Notes: generated by a model from the sequence alone, not told the origin. Positions 50,693 to 59,667 are shown, numbered from the stretch's first letter. The stretch: 64,000 nt of DNA from Tenggerimyces flavus (GCF_016907715.1 NZ_JAFBCM010000001.1:6262001-6326000), one strand, 5' to 3'. A program made the numbers and translations.

Positions 50693-51088
50693 GTGCCCGC
50701 AACGAATCGAGCCATCGAGCTGGCCCTCGCCGCCGCGCATGCCGCGTCGGACAAGCTGGCGCACGACATCGTCGCGTTCGACGTGTCGGAACGGCTCGCG
50801 ATCACCGACGCGTTCGTTCTCTGCTCCGCCGCCAACGATCGGCAGGTTGGAGCGATCGTCGACGAAGTCGTCGACCGTCTTCGGGCGGCGGGTGCGAAAC
50901 CCGTACGCCGCGAGGGCGAACGGGAGAACCGCTGGGTGCTCCTCGACTACATCGACATCGTCGTTCACGTGCAGCACGCCGACGAGCGGGAGTTCTACGC
51001 GCTCGAGCGGCTGTGGCGCGACTGCCCGGAGATTCCGTTGCCAGAAACGGTGAACCTGGAGCGGAGCCGTACGGGAACGGACGCGTGA
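50693..51088 (+). CDS. rsfS: Ribosomal silencing factor RsfS
   Basis: This 131-residue protein binds L14 and blocks joining of the ribosomal subunits in starvation. It matches the RsfS/YbeB family: AHDIVAFDVSERLAITDAFV, CSAANDRQVGAIVDEV, GERENRWVLLDYIDIVVHV and REFYALERLWRDCP. The start is a GTG at 50693 with AGAAAGGA upstream. The stop overlaps the next gene (GTGA). Confidence 0.94.
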   Translation: MPATNRAIELALAAAHAASDKLAHDIVAFDVSERLAITDAFVLCSAANDRQVGAIVDEVVDRLRAAGAKPVRREGERENRWVLLDYIDIVVHVQHADEREFYALERLWRDCPEIPLPETVNLERSRTGTDA

Positions 51089-51726
51089 CCGCTCGACGAC
51101 TGGTCGTTTGGCGGCATGGCCGGACCAGCTGGAACCTGGACGGCAAGTTCCAGGGGCAGACGGACATCGAGCTGGACTCGGTGGGCGTGTCCCAGGCCCA
51201 GTCCGCGGCTGCCCGTCTGGCCGCACTGGAGCCCGCCGCCCTGGTCGCCTCCGACCTGCGCCGGGCCGCCGCGACCGCTGCCGAGCTCGCGTTGCTGACA
51301 GGGTTGTCGGTGACGTACGACCCGGACCTGCGCGAGATCGACGTGGGCTCGTGGTCGGGCCTGACCCAAGCCGAGTTCGCCGCCTCATGGCCGCGCGAAG
51401 CCGCTCTGATCGCGTCCGGCGAGGACGTCCGCCGCGGCGGCGGAGACGGCGAGACGGTGGCCGAGGTGGCAGATCGCGCGGCCAAGGCGTTGCAGCGCGC
51501 CACGGACCTGGGGCCTGACGGCTCGACCGTGGTGGTGGCGACGCACGGCCTGGCGGGACGGGTCGGCATCGCGGCGTTGGTCGGCCTGCCGCCGGAGCAC
51601 TGGAGCATGCTGGGAGGCCTGTCGAACTGCTCCTGGTCCGTGGTCGAACAAGGCCGCCGCGGCTGGCGGATCGTGGAGTGGAACGCGGGCACCTTGCCCA
51701 AACCCGTACTCTCCGACGACCGCTGA
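51085..51726 (+). CDS. Histidine phosphatase (phosphoglycerate-mutase-like)
   Basis: This 213-residue protein has the catalytic RHGRTSWN, the second His in VVVATHGLAGRVG, and LREIDVGSWSGLTQAEF typical of the branch-1 phosphatases next to rsfS in actinomycetes (annotated there as phosphoglycerate mutase or glucosyl-3-phosphoglycerate phosphatase). The GTG start at 51085 overlaps the rsfS stop by four bases. Confidence 0.93.
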   Translation: MTARRLVVWRHGRTSWNLDGKFQGQTDIELDSVGVSQAQSAAARLAALEPAALVASDLRRAAATAAELALLTGLSVTYDPDLREIDVGSWSGLTQAEFAASWPREAALIASGEDVRRGGGDGETVAEVADRAAKALQRATDLGPDGSTVVVATHGLAGRVGIAALVGLPPEHWSMLGGLSNCSWSVVEQGRRGWRIVEWNAGTLPKPVLSDDR

Positions 51727-51795
51727 GCGTGTCGAGGGATACCGGTTTCGTTTGCCGGGCAGTCACCCGATACACTCGCTGAGCCGTTCCGGCAC

Positions 51796-51868
51796 GGGGC
51801 TGTAGCGCAGCTGGTAGCGCACCTCCATGGCATGGAGGGGGTCAGGGGTTCGAATCCCCTCAGCTCCA
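51796..51868 (+). tRNA. tRNA-Ala (anticodon GGC)
   Basis: The 73-nt gene folds as a full cloverleaf: acceptor GGGGCTG/CAGCTCC with one G-U, D arm GCGC/GCGC, anticodon stem CCTCC/GGAGG with loop ATGGCAT (anticodon GGC at 34-36), and T arm AGGGG-TTCGAAT-CCCCT. The discriminator is A and CCA is not encoded. The tandem repeat array starts six bases after it. Confidence 0.97.
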
Positions 51869-51874
51869 CAAAGG

Positions 51875-52606
51875 TTCCTGGGACCAGTCTGGTCGCGGCA
51901 TTCGCCGCTTCCCGCTGGTCCCTTTGTCATTCCCCCGGGGCCGAGCCCGGACCCGCAATTGGTGGTCACTGTGAGCAGGCCCGTGGCCGGCATGGACATC
52001 GCCGAGCACGTCGGATCTCCCGGACCCTGGTTCCTGGGACCAGTCTGGTCGCGGCATTCGCCGCTTCCCCCTGGTCCCTTTGTCATTCCCCCGGGGCCGA
52101 GCCCGGACCCGCAATTGGTGGTCACCGTGAGCAGGCCCGTGGCCGGCATGGACATCGCCGAGCACGTCGGATCTCCCGGACCCTGGTTCCTGGGACCAGT
52201 CTGGTCGCGGCATTCGCCGCTTCCCCCTGGTCCCTTTGTCATTCCCCCGGGGCCGAGCCCCGGACCCGCAATTGGTGGTCACCGTGAGCAGGCCCGTGGC
52301 CGGCATGGACATCGCCGAGCACGTCGGATCTCCCGGACCCTGGTTCCTGGGACCAGTCTGGTCGCGGCATTCGCCGCTTCCCGCTGGTCCCTTTGTCATT
52401 CCCCCGGGGCCGAGCCCCGGACCCGCAATTGGTGGTCACCGTGAGCAGGCCCGTGGCCGGCATGGACATCGCCGAGCACGTCGGATCTCCCGGACCCTGG
52501 TTCCTGGGACCAGTGTGGTCGCGGCATTCGCCGCTTCCCGCTGGTCCCTTTGTCATTCCCCCGGGGCCGAGCCCCGGACCCGCGCTTGGTGGTCAGCGTG
52601 AGCGGG
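51875..52606. repeat. Tandem array of five 156-157-bp repeats
   Basis: Copies begin at 51875, 52031, 52187, 52344 and 52501, each opening TTCCTGGGACCAG; the last is cut at about 106 bp, just at the stop of the convergent kinase gene. Copies differ by only a few bases (G or C in CCC[G/C]CTGG; one extra C in copies 3-5). Each unit contains GGGACCAG pairing with CTGGTCCC, with a nested GCGGC-ATTC-GCCGC, followed by TTTGTCATTCC, so it is like a structured RNA or terminator. The extra base in later copies breaks any shared reading frame. The 738 bp hold no gene. Confidence 0.95.
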
Positions 52607-53512
52607 CTACACCAGGCGTTGCGATGAGAGCTGTTCCGTACGGTCGAGGAACGTGCGGAATCGCACCGCGTCTCCGACCGACCTGTGTCGCAGCGCGACC
52701 TGCACACAGCACGCGAACGTCCAGCCCGCGACGCGTCGCGCATCGAGGTCCAGACGATCGGCAAAGAACGCGACATGCTCCCGCGCGTCACTGAGGTCAC
52801 GCAACGACAGAACTTGCTTCACGTCGAACGCGCGATCACCCAGCACCGGGAACGGATCGATCGCCAACCATCCACGCTCGGAGAGCACCGCGTTCCCCGG
52901 CCCAAGATCGCCGTGGAGCAACACCGTGTCCGTCGAGGATGCGATCAGGGAGGTGAACAGCTCGTCCGCCTGCGCGACGACGCCTCGATCCACCGGCCGC
53001 TCGAACCGATCGAACCAGTCCCACATCGTCTCGCGGAGGCCCTCCACCACCATCGCGAGTGGCTCGAACTCGTCCTCTGCGGGAGGTTCGACCGCGTGCA
53101 ACTCGGCGAGTGCTGACGCAACGACTTCGTTCCCGGTCGCGACGTCGAGGTCATCACCGTTCGTGCCGGGAACGCACCGCTCGAGCAGCAAGGCCTGACT
53201 CGCCTCGTCGGAGTCGAAGAGCCGCGCCGCTCCGCGACCAGCCCAGTGCTGCAAGCCCTTTGCCGCCCACGGATTGCGATGACCCGGACACTCCACCTTC
53301 AACACCGCGTCGCTGCCGTCCGCTCGGCGTACGGGAGCAACCCACCCGACGTTGCCGCCCGGCTCGAACGGGGCGCCCACCTGCAGCTGCCACACACACG
53401 CCGCGTCAGCGACCAGAGTCGGCAGTCGCGCCAGCCAGTCACGTCCGACATCGCCGAACTCCGAGACGACGGTGCGCGCCAACCGATCCGGAATGCGAAG
53501 CGCAGTCGTCAC
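52607..53512 (-). CDS. APH(6)/hydroxyurea-type phosphotransferase
   Basis: This 301-residue kinase-fold protein has the Brenner motif LLHGDLGPGNAVLSERGWLA and IDPFPVLGDRAFDVKQVL, as in APH(6) streptomycin and hydroxyurea kinases; PFEPGGNVGWVAPVRRADG and AVLKVECPG fill the N-lobe. The usual APH(6) IDPK reads IDPF here. The start is a GTG at 53512. The target could be an antibiotic or a metabolite. It stands alone beside the tandem repeats. Confidence 0.88.
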   Translation of the reverse strand: MTTALRIPDRLARTVVSEFGDVGRDWLARLPTLVADAACVWQLQVGAPFEPGGNVGWVAPVRRADGSDAVLKVECPGHRNPWAAKGLQHWAGRGAARLFDSDEASQALLLERCVPGTNGDDLDVATGNEVVASALAELHAVEPPAEDEFEPLAMVVEGLRETMWDWFDRFERPVDRGVVAQADELFTSLIASSTDTVLLHGDLGPGNAVLSERGWLAIDPFPVLGDRAFDVKQVLSLRDLSDAREHVAFFADRLDLDARRVAGWTFACCVQVALRHRSVGDAVRFRTFLDRTEQLSSQRLV

Positions 53513-53884
53513 GCATCAGCCCCCTTGGTCTGCCTAGCTCGTCCTTCCCTGTAGGCGAGCTTAGGGGAAGGAGTGTCTGCCACCGTCCAGGCGAGATGAC
53601 GCGGGCATCACGCCACGAGCCGGAATGCGACCTGCGCCTGTCGCCTGCGGATCAGGGCCTCGCGATATCAGCAGGAGATGCTGCAGCCGGGCGGCTGTCG
53701 ACAACTCCGACTGACCACCGATGACGTTCTCTACTCGATACCGAACGCGAGCGACCATGATCAACCGGAGTGCCGGTAGATGGCGCGGAGGGAGTCAGGG
53801 GAACTCCGCGAGTTCCTCCGCGAGCCCCGCGACCGTCGCTGACTGGAAATCGTCTTCCATGGGAACCCACCGTAGATCTGGTGT
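53513..53884. other. 372-bp stretch with little content
   Basis: This region holds the promoter of the APH-like gene and, at 53795-53860, one small possible reading frame. I see no other coding signal and no strong inverted repeat. Confidence 0.4.
53795..53860 (-). CDS. Possible 21-residue acidic peptide
   Basis: An ATG at 53860 with GGTGGG upstream opens a frame MEDDFQSATVAGLAEELAEF-P that stops at 53795. It follows the two-gene operon above by 24 bp on the same strand. The sequence is short and acidic and could equally be chance. Confidence 0.25.
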   Translation of the reverse strand: MEDDFQSATVAGLAEELAEFP

Positions 53885-55048
53885 TCAGATACCGGCTCGG
53901 TTGAGGCGCTCTATGAGGCTGGGTTTGCGCGCATGCGTCTGCCGCAGTGCGGTGATGCGCAAGGTGAAGGTGTTCCAGTGGTCGTCCCGCACGGCGAGTG
54001 CCTGGAGATCGGTGAGCAAAGAGACGGCACTGTCGTACTCGGCCGGCTTCCGTGTGGCGATCATTGTGTCGACCCGTGACCATGCGGCGTCTTCATCGTC
54101 GGCCAGTTCCTCGAGTCGTCGTTCGCGGGCCAAGGCGCGCGCCTGCTCCCGGTGTGCTTCCTCCTCCGCGTGTAGGGCTGCCACGCGACGGTCCAGGTCA
54201 GTTCGTCGGCGTGCGGCGTCGTCGAGCAGGTCGGCCACAGTCCGGCGGGTTGGGACGGCGATGGTCGGGACAGTGTGCTCGCGGTAACGGCGCAACATTT
54301 CCATGCGCACCCGCGCGGCTTCGCCCTGAATGACTCGTCCGAGGAGTCGGTTCTTCTCGGCGACTGGCAGGCGGGTCACCCAAGCGGCGAGGTCGCTGAG
54401 ATCGTCGGCGATCTCGTCGAGCGGTGGAGACGTCTGGGCCGCGACCGCGAGCAGGTCGTTGTCGACGCGAAGGAAGGCAGCCAACGCCTGCTGCGTTGCG
54501 GTGAGCGTGCCCAGACCTGGCGGTACCGGTGGTTCGAGATCGTCGGCATCGCGGTCGTAGACGTCCTGCTCGTGCTCCCAGAAGCTGTGGGCGGCCAACC
54601 AGGCGACGTAGAGCGGCCGGAGATCACCGGAGGCGAGTTCGGCCCGAACGCCGACAATCGCCGAGAGCAACGTCTCGGCGTCGTCATCGAGGTCAAACTC
54701 ACCCGCGTCGTCATCGCTGGTGAAGTCGAGCACGATGAACTCGTCCGCTACCCAAGCGCTCGCCAGGTCGCCGGCGCAGTACTCCCCGACGACATCGGGA
54801 TCGAGCAGGTTGCCCGGCACACGGAACATCACCCGGCGCGAGCCCCAACTGGCCACATACAAGTGCGCGTCGTAATAGCGCTCCATCAACCGGCTCGGAT
54901 CACCCCTGAAATCGCCCCAGTGGTACTCGTTCACGAAACTGGTGGGAGTGATTCTCGCCCGGGTGGACAGCGACCGAACCTCGGTCTGCGCCGTATCGTC
55001 CAGCGGTCGGTCAATCGCCAGAAATTCGTAGTACTGGTACTCGCTCAC
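53885..55048 (-). CDS. Conserved protein of unknown function (SWIM-zinc-finger-neighbour type)
   Basis: This 387-residue protein begins SEYQYYEFLAIDRPLDD and contains TRARITPTSFVNEYHWGDFR, MERYYDAHLYVASWGSRRVM and a long, charged coiled-coil-like C-terminal third (ARRRTDLDRRVAALHAEEEA). I recall this N-terminus from a widespread actinobacterial and proteobacterial family found near SWIM-domain proteins, but none is present here. The GTG start at 55048 overlaps the stop of the preceding gene by four bases. Confidence 0.8.
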   Translation of the reverse strand: MSEYQYYEFLAIDRPLDDTAQTEVRSLSTRARITPTSFVNEYHWGDFRGDPSRLMERYYDAHLYVASWGSRRVMFRVPGNLLDPDVVGEYCAGDLASAWVADEFIVLDFTSDDDAGEFDLDDDAETLLSAIVGVRAELASGDLRPLYVAWLAAHSFWEHEQDVYDRDADDLEPPVPPGLGTLTATQQALAAFLRVDNDLLAVAAQTSPPLDEIADDLSDLAAWVTRLPVAEKNRLLGRVIQGEAARVRMEMLRRYREHTVPTIAVPTRRTVADLLDDAARRRTDLDRRVAALHAEEEAHREQARALARERRLEELADDEDAAWSRVDTMIATRKPAEYDSAVSLLTDLQALAVRDDHWNTFTLRITALRQTHARKPSLIERLNRAGI

Positions 55049-55386
55049 TGTCCGTCCAACTCATCCCCGTCGCCATAGGGTTCTGCCCGGAAACTGGAGT
55101 CCTCTCCCAGGTGCAAGAACACATGACCCTCGATCGTCCCAGCGTCGACGACGACTGCCCAGCCGCGACCGCTCACCTGGCCACCCTCGTCGACACCCTC
55201 CCAGGTGAACTCGACTCCGACACGACCATCCCGCTCCACCGGGCGGCAGTCCATCCAACCGCGAACGGCGATGAAGCCGAACTCACCGGTCCCGTCCTCG
55301 GCGAACCCGATGAAGCCCGGCGCGACCAGGTCGATGTCGTCACGGTCCCACCCGCTCATCGCCACGATCCGCCACCGACCGGTCAA
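55045..55386 (-). CDS. Small conserved protein of unknown function
   Basis: This roughly 113-residue protein, GRWRIVAMSGWDRDDIDLV, GFIGFAEDGTGEFGFIAVRG, WMDCRPVERDGRVGVEFTWE, then VFLHLGEDSSFRAEP, belongs to a beta-rich family common in bacteria. The start is uncertain: a TTG at 55386 gives the usual N-terminus LTGRWRIV, while the first ATG (55359) would remove the conserved RWRI block. It is coupled to the next gene by a GTGA overlap. Confidence 0.75.
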   Translation of the reverse strand: MTGRWRIVAMSGWDRDDIDLVAPGFIGFAEDGTGEFGFIAVRGWMDCRPVERDGRVGVEFTWEGVDEGGQVSGRGWAVVVDAGTIEGHVFLHLGEDSSFRAEPYGDGDELDGQ

Positions 55387-55473
55387 ACCGCACCACAGGT
55401 TTCGGAACACCTCTTGCCATGAGGCGTCAGAGTAGCCAACGCGGGGGCGCAAGGTGGCGGTACCGTTCCTGGC

Positions 55474-56421
55474 GTGCGTGATCGTGAGGATCCGTCCGAC
55501 ATCGTCGCTCGTACGGGGATCGCGGGGCTGGCGATGGGCGAGTCGTTCGATGGTCGCCGACGTGCCGCTGCTGCGGGGGTTGCGGGCGACGCACGGATGA
55601 TCACCTCGGCGATGCCGATGCAGGTCGCCTCGTTGACGAAGCCCGTCGTCGCCGCGGCGGCAGCCCTCTTGTGTCGTGCGGAACCGGGAGTAGACGTACG
55701 GCCGGTCGCTGACTTCTTCCCCGAGTTCGATGGCTGCTGGAACATCGCGCGAAACCTGACCTTGCGGGACTTGCTCAGCCACACGTCAGGACTGTTGGAG
55801 GAGTCGCTGACGCGTCCAGTACTCGCGGCGATGGGCGATGGTGACCATGCGCTCGACCTCGCCGCCCGCGAGGTCGTGACCAAGCGGCAGGTGCATCCGC
55901 CCGGGACGGCGTGGAACTACTACAACGGGAACTACTACCTCGCCGGAGCGGTCCTGGCCCGGCTCGGTGGCGGCACCTTCGAGTCGGTGATCGAACGCAT
56001 GGTCCTTCGGCCCGCCGGCATGATCTCGACTGGTTTCACGGTGCCGGCAGGTGCTGTCCACGGCCACAGCGATGGCGTGGACGTTCCGCATCCGGAGCTT
56101 TCGCGGGCTCGGCGTCCGGCCGCGGGTTTGTGGTCCACGGTCGAGGACCTGATCCGGTTCGCCGAGTTCCTCCTTGCCGACGCCGAGCTCGTCGCGTCCA
56201 TGCGTACGCCGCTCTCGCCGGCCACCTCGGTGGTCCAGTACGGTCTCGGCTGGGTCATCTACGGCGAGACGATGCTCCACCACGGCGCGACGCCCGGGTC
56301 GGGGTTTCGCTCGGGCCTGCAGCTCATTCCTGCCGAGCGCCGGGCGCTCGCGGTGCTGGTCAACGACGAGCGAGGCGGCGAGGTCATCGACGACCTCTTC
56401 GGCTACGAGTACGGGGCGTGA
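55474..56421 (+). CDS. Serine hydrolase of the class C beta-lactamase fold
   Basis: This 315-residue protein has the SxxK motif VASLTKP, the YxN motif in WNYYNGNYYLAG and HHGATPGSGF in the KTG position (HxG). The family includes esterases, D-peptidases and carboxypeptidases. There is no signal peptide, so it acts inside the cell. The GTG start at 55474 lies 87 bp from the divergent gene. Confidence 0.88.
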   Translation: MRDREDPSDIVARTGIAGLAMGESFDGRRRAAAAGVAGDARMITSAMPMQVASLTKPVVAAAAALLCRAEPGVDVRPVADFFPEFDGCWNIARNLTLRDLLSHTSGLLEESLTRPVLAAMGDGDHALDLAAREVVTKRQVHPPGTAWNYYNGNYYLAGAVLARLGGGTFESVIERMVLRPAGMISTGFTVPAGAVHGHSDGVDVPHPELSRARRPAAGLWSTVEDLIRFAEFLLADAELVASMRTPLSPATSVVQYGLGWVIYGETMLHHGATPGSGFRSGLQLIPAERRALAVLVNDERGGEVIDDLFGYEYGA

Positions 56422-56427
56422 CCCACG

Positions 56428-56976
56428 ATGGTGCCGACCCTCATCGTCATCAGCGGTCCAGCCGGCGGGTACGGCAAGACCACGCTCGCGCACGAAGTCG
56501 CTCGGATGATCGGCTGCCCGGCCATCTGCAGAGACGAGATCAAGGAAGGCATGGTCCACGCCAACCCCGGCTTCGAACCAGGTCCCGGCGATCCGCTGAC
56601 CCAGAAGGCGTTACCCCTCTTCTTCGAAGCCCTCTCACTCCTCCTCCGCTCGGGCACGACCGTGGTCGCGGAGGCAGCCTTCCAAGATGACCTCTGGCGG
56701 CCCGGCCTGGAGCCCTTGACCGAGCTGGCTGACATCCGCGTCATCCAATGCACGGCGGACGCCGAGACCGCCCGCGCGAGAAACGCCCGCCGGTATGAAG
56801 GAAACGTCGTCCGCAAGGCGGCACACACCGGACCTCGACCAGGCAGGCAAGCCAACGACAGCTTCGCCGCCATCTCGCTCGACGGGCCGAGACTTCTCGT
56901 CGACACCACCCACGGGTACGACCCAGGTCTTGATGACATCGCGACCTTCATCCACCGTGGTGCGAACTCCAGTTAG
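56428..56976 (+). CDS. P-loop kinase-like protein with unusual Walker A
   Basis: This 182-residue protein resembles small-molecule kinases of the AAA_33/zeta-toxin-like group: VISGPAGGYGKTTLAHEVA, CPAICRDEIKEGMVH and VVAEAAFQDDLWRP. The P-loop reads G-PAGGY-GKTT, one residue longer than GxxxxGK[ST]. It starts six bases after the serine hydrolase. The substrate is unknown. Confidence 0.8.
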   Translation: MVPTLIVISGPAGGYGKTTLAHEVARMIGCPAICRDEIKEGMVHANPGFEPGPGDPLTQKALPLFFEALSLLLRSGTTVVAEAAFQDDLWRPGLEPLTELADIRVIQCTADAETARARNARRYEGNVVRKAAHTGPRPGRQANDSFAAISLDGPRLLVDTTHGYDPGLDDIATFIHRGANSS

Positions 56977-56977
56977 G

Positions 56978-57835
56978 TCAGACGCGAGGAAACAGGTGGA
57001 GCCAGAGCTGGGTTACCTGAGCGACCGCCGCGGTGTAGGGCGGGATGTCGAGAGCGTGGCTGGCGGCAAGTCGCTGGTAGCGGTCCGGCCACGACTCGGG
57101 CAGCGGCGGGAGGTCGTCCGGTGGTTCGGCGTTGTTGCGTTCGCGCCATACGGCTCGAACCGCGGCGGCCGTTCGCTCGGGTACGAGCAGACCGTGTTCG
57201 AGCAGGATGGTGAGGTCGACGAGGTCGCGGACTCGGGAGGTCTCCCGATCCCCGAAGTCGCGGAGCATGCCGTGGAACTTCTCTGCCGCATGCCGGTGAA
57301 GGTCGACCGCTTCGACCTCAACGGCAGGGACGCCGGCGAAGGCCAACGAGTTGGGTAGGGCAAGCCTGTCGGTGACCTGCAGTTCATGAGCCCTGGGTGA
57401 CACATCGAGTTGGACGCGACCAAAGGGCTTGTCTGCCAGCTGCGCGCTGACTTTGGCGCGCCAGGTGGGGAATCCGCCGCTGTCCTCGCGTAGCCGTTCC
57501 GGCGGGTCGATTGTGAAGATGAAGTAGTCCTGGTCGAGCTCAAGAGTGAGGATCTCGATGAGTCGCTCATGGAGGTCGAGCGCGCTACTGACGTCATCGC
57601 GAAGCCCCAGGTCGATGTCCTTGGTCAGCCGGGCGTCGTCATGCAGGCGAACCTCGAGCGCCATGCCACCCTTGAGTACCCACCGTCCTGGTTCCACCGC
57701 TTGGATGCGGGCAATGACGCGCTCGAACATCACCCGTCGACGTAGCCGGTCCAGGCTGCTTCCGGTCTCGTTGGATCGTGCCAGCAGCCGGTGCTCCAAT
57801 GCGGTGCGTAGTGCCTGCGCCGATTGGTAGGTCAT
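56978..57835 (-). CDS. AbiEii-family nucleotidyltransferase toxin
   Basis: This 285-residue protein has WVLKGGMALEVRLHDDARLT followed by KDIDLGLRDD, the GG/DID active-site block of AbiEii/MenT toxins, which transfer nucleotides to tRNA or block phage growth. It overlaps the antitoxin gene by four bases (57832-57835), the standard AbiE order. Its stop nearly meets the convergent kinase gene. Confidence 0.92.
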   Translation of the reverse strand: MTYQSAQALRTALEHRLLARSNETGSSLDRLRRRVMFERVIARIQAVEPGRWVLKGGMALEVRLHDDARLTKDIDLGLRDDVSSALDLHERLIEILTLELDQDYFIFTIDPPERLREDSGGFPTWRAKVSAQLADKPFGRVQLDVSPRAHELQVTDRLALPNSLAFAGVPAVEVEAVDLHRHAAEKFHGMLRDFGDRETSRVRDLVDLTILLEHGLLVPERTAAAVRAVWRERNNAEPPDDLPPLPESWPDRYQRLAASHALDIPPYTAAVAQVTQLWLHLFPRV

Positions 57836-58428
57836 GGTGTCTCCGCTTGTCGGATCGCGCGTTCGATGTACAGCGCAGCTCGCGGGTCAAGGATCTCGGC
57901 GCGGGATCGGAGGCGTCGATGGGTGACCAGGCCGGCGCTCCGCGCGTCGTCGATGGCACGGGCGAGCTGGTCCTCATCGGGTGCGTTCACGGCGATGTCG
58001 ATGAGCGTTCGCACTGGAGTGGTCACCCGGTATCCCGAACGTTCGGAGACGTCATCGGCGGGAAGCTCGGCGAAGTGAAGCGCTACGGCGTCGTTGCGCA
58101 TGGTGAATCCTGGCGGAACCGTCAGCTGGACATGCCGTGATTCGAACTCGCCAATGCCATGCACGCTCATGGCCGACTCGTGCGACACGACCCCTCGTCC
58201 TCGTGACCACAGAGTCCAGCGAGCGAGTTCGTCGTGTGTGCCCGGAGCCCATTCGACGAGGCGGAACAGGCCACGATCGACGCGCCACCAGTTGCCTGCC
58301 CGAACGTGATGGGCCTGCGCCTGGTGGGAGTAGCCAAGCGACTTGGCCTGAGCGGCGGTGAAGTAGCCGCCTTGCCCGGCGGCGAGCTCGAAGAGCCTCC
58401 GACGGAGATCGCGTCGATCGACTGGCAT
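57832..58428 (-). CDS. AbiEi-family antitoxin
   Basis: This 198-residue protein has an N-terminal winged helix (AAGQGGYFTAAQAKSLGYSH, VRAGNWWRVDRGLFRL) and a C-terminal AbiEi domain (LTVPPGFTMRNDAVALHFAE, TTPVRTLIDIAVNAPDE). It represses its own operon and blocks the toxin. A TAGGAT about 8 bases before the ATG may be the -10. Confidence 0.92.
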   Translation of the reverse strand: MPVDRRDLRRRLFELAAGQGGYFTAAQAKSLGYSHQAQAHHVRAGNWWRVDRGLFRLVEWAPGTHDELARWTLWSRGRGVVSHESAMSVHGIGEFESRHVQLTVPPGFTMRNDAVALHFAELPADDVSERSGYRVTTPVRTLIDIAVNAPDEDQLARAIDDARSAGLVTHRRLRSRAEILDPRAALYIERAIRQAETP

Positions 58429-58568
58429 CGGCTCATCCTACAGTAAATCTTTAGTTTCAGCTCGACCTCGCCGATGGACGTCAAGTTCTGATTGAGTATC
58501 AGCACGACCTGGGGTCGTCGATCGTCGAGGCCGAATGCGGCGATGGCGGCAGCGCGCGGAGCGGCTAC

Positions 58569-58587
58569 TAAGGTAAGGTGTACCTAA
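58569..58587. promoter_or_regulatory. DtxR/IdeR-type iron box
   Basis: TAAGGTAAGGTGTACCTAA is an interrupted palindrome matching 14 of 19 positions of the DtxR/IdeR consensus. It lies 80 bp before the siderophore-binding lipoprotein gene, predicting derepression in low iron. Confidence 0.8.
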
Positions 58588-58666
58588 CTAGAGACGCCCG
58601 GTTTGGCTCGGTGTTGCGCCGACGGGGTGCTGTTGTGGTCCGACCAACGTGCCGAGGATCGAGCGC

Positions 58667-59644
58667 ATGCCGAAGTTCGTTCAGCCACGTCTACTCGTCG
58701 CTGCCATCGTCGCGGCCGGGCTCGCGCTCGCTGGCTGTGGCCGAGGAGCCGAGACGACCGCGGCGCAGCAAGATGAGCCCAAGACACGCGAGGTCAAGTC
58801 CGACTTCGGCAACGTCACCATCCCGACGAATCCGCAACACGCGTTGGGGATGTACACCACCGACATCGACATCCTGATCACGCTCGGCATCCCCCTCGCC
58901 GACTCGCAGCCGATCCGCGGCGACGGCTACACCGACTTCCCCAAGTTCTTCCCCCAAGAACAGCTCGACGGCATCAAGACCTTCCACAACTACCCCGAGT
59001 TCAACTACGAGGCCATCCTCGCCGCCAAGCCGGACTTCATTCTGAATGGGCTCGGCTACGAGAAGGAAGTCGTCAAACGACTCCCCGAGATCGCGCCCAC
59101 CTACTCCATCGACGCCTTCGACGGCTCCGACTGGCGGGAGAAGTTCGAGCAGATCGCCACCGCCCTGGGCCGCCGAGACGCTTACCAAAAGTGGATGGAC
59201 AACTACCAGAAGAAGGTCGACGCCGTACGCGCGAGGCTCGAGGCCACCAAGATCGATCCCGTCGTCGCGCCCGTCACGTACGGCATGAACGGCAAGATCG
59301 TCGCCAACTGCTACGGCGTTCCTTGTCTGGTGTTCAACGACCTCGGCCTGCGGATCTCCCCGCTCACCAAGGGTCCCAAGGGCGAGGGCACCGAGTTCAG
59401 CCTCGAAGAGCTGGAGAAGTTGAACGGCATCGACGTCGCGTTCCGGTCGGCGTTCCCGACGAAGACCGGCGAGCTGCAGAGCGAAGCCGAAGCCCTGAAA
59501 GACGTTGCCAGCAACAAGATCTGGAAGAACCTGCGGTTCGTCAAGAACGGCGCGTACGTGCCGTTCGACATGGAGATGCTCTACGGCTCGCCCAGCGGCC
59601 ACGAAGCGTTCCTCGACGTCGTCGAGAAAGCCCTGCTCGACTAG
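58667..59644 (+). CDS. Iron-siderophore ABC transporter substrate-binding lipoprotein
   Basis: This 325-residue protein has a lipoprotein signal (lipobox ALAGC) and a FhuD/FepB-like class III binding fold: NVTIPTNPQHALGMYTTDID, FNYEAILAAKPDFILNGLGY and YQKWMDNYQKKVDAVRARLE. It captures a ferric siderophore outside the membrane. No permease genes follow, so it must share a transporter elsewhere. The ATG at 58667 was preferred over a GTG at 58649. An iron box lies upstream and a siderophore reductase gene downstream. Confidence 0.92.
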   Translation: MPKFVQPRLLVAAIVAAGLALAGCGRGAETTAAQQDEPKTREVKSDFGNVTIPTNPQHALGMYTTDIDILITLGIPLADSQPIRGDGYTDFPKFFPQEQLDGIKTFHNYPEFNYEAILAAKPDFILNGLGYEKEVVKRLPEIAPTYSIDAFDGSDWREKFEQIATALGRRDAYQKWMDNYQKKVDAVRARLEATKIDPVVAPVTYGMNGKIVANCYGVPCLVFNDLGLRISPLTKGPKGEGTEFSLEELEKLNGIDVAFRSAFPTKTGELQSEAEALKDVASNKIWKNLRFVKNGAYVPFDMEMLYGSPSGHEAFLDVVEKALLD

Positions 59645-59667
59645 GACACCCAAGAAGAGGCACCACA

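Noticed and set aside
51763-52556. Reading frames across the tandem repeats encoding about 52-residue repeated peptides
   Set aside because: Units of 156 and 157 bp shift the frame between copies, there is no ribosome-binding site, and codon use is unlike neighbours; not a repeat protein.
51875-52606. CRISPR array
   Set aside because: Units are about 156 bp, contiguous and without unique spacers, and no cas genes are nearby.
58234-58446. Small plus-strand frame opposite the AbiEi gene
   Set aside because: It is antisense to a well-supported antitoxin and lacks a ribosome-binding site.
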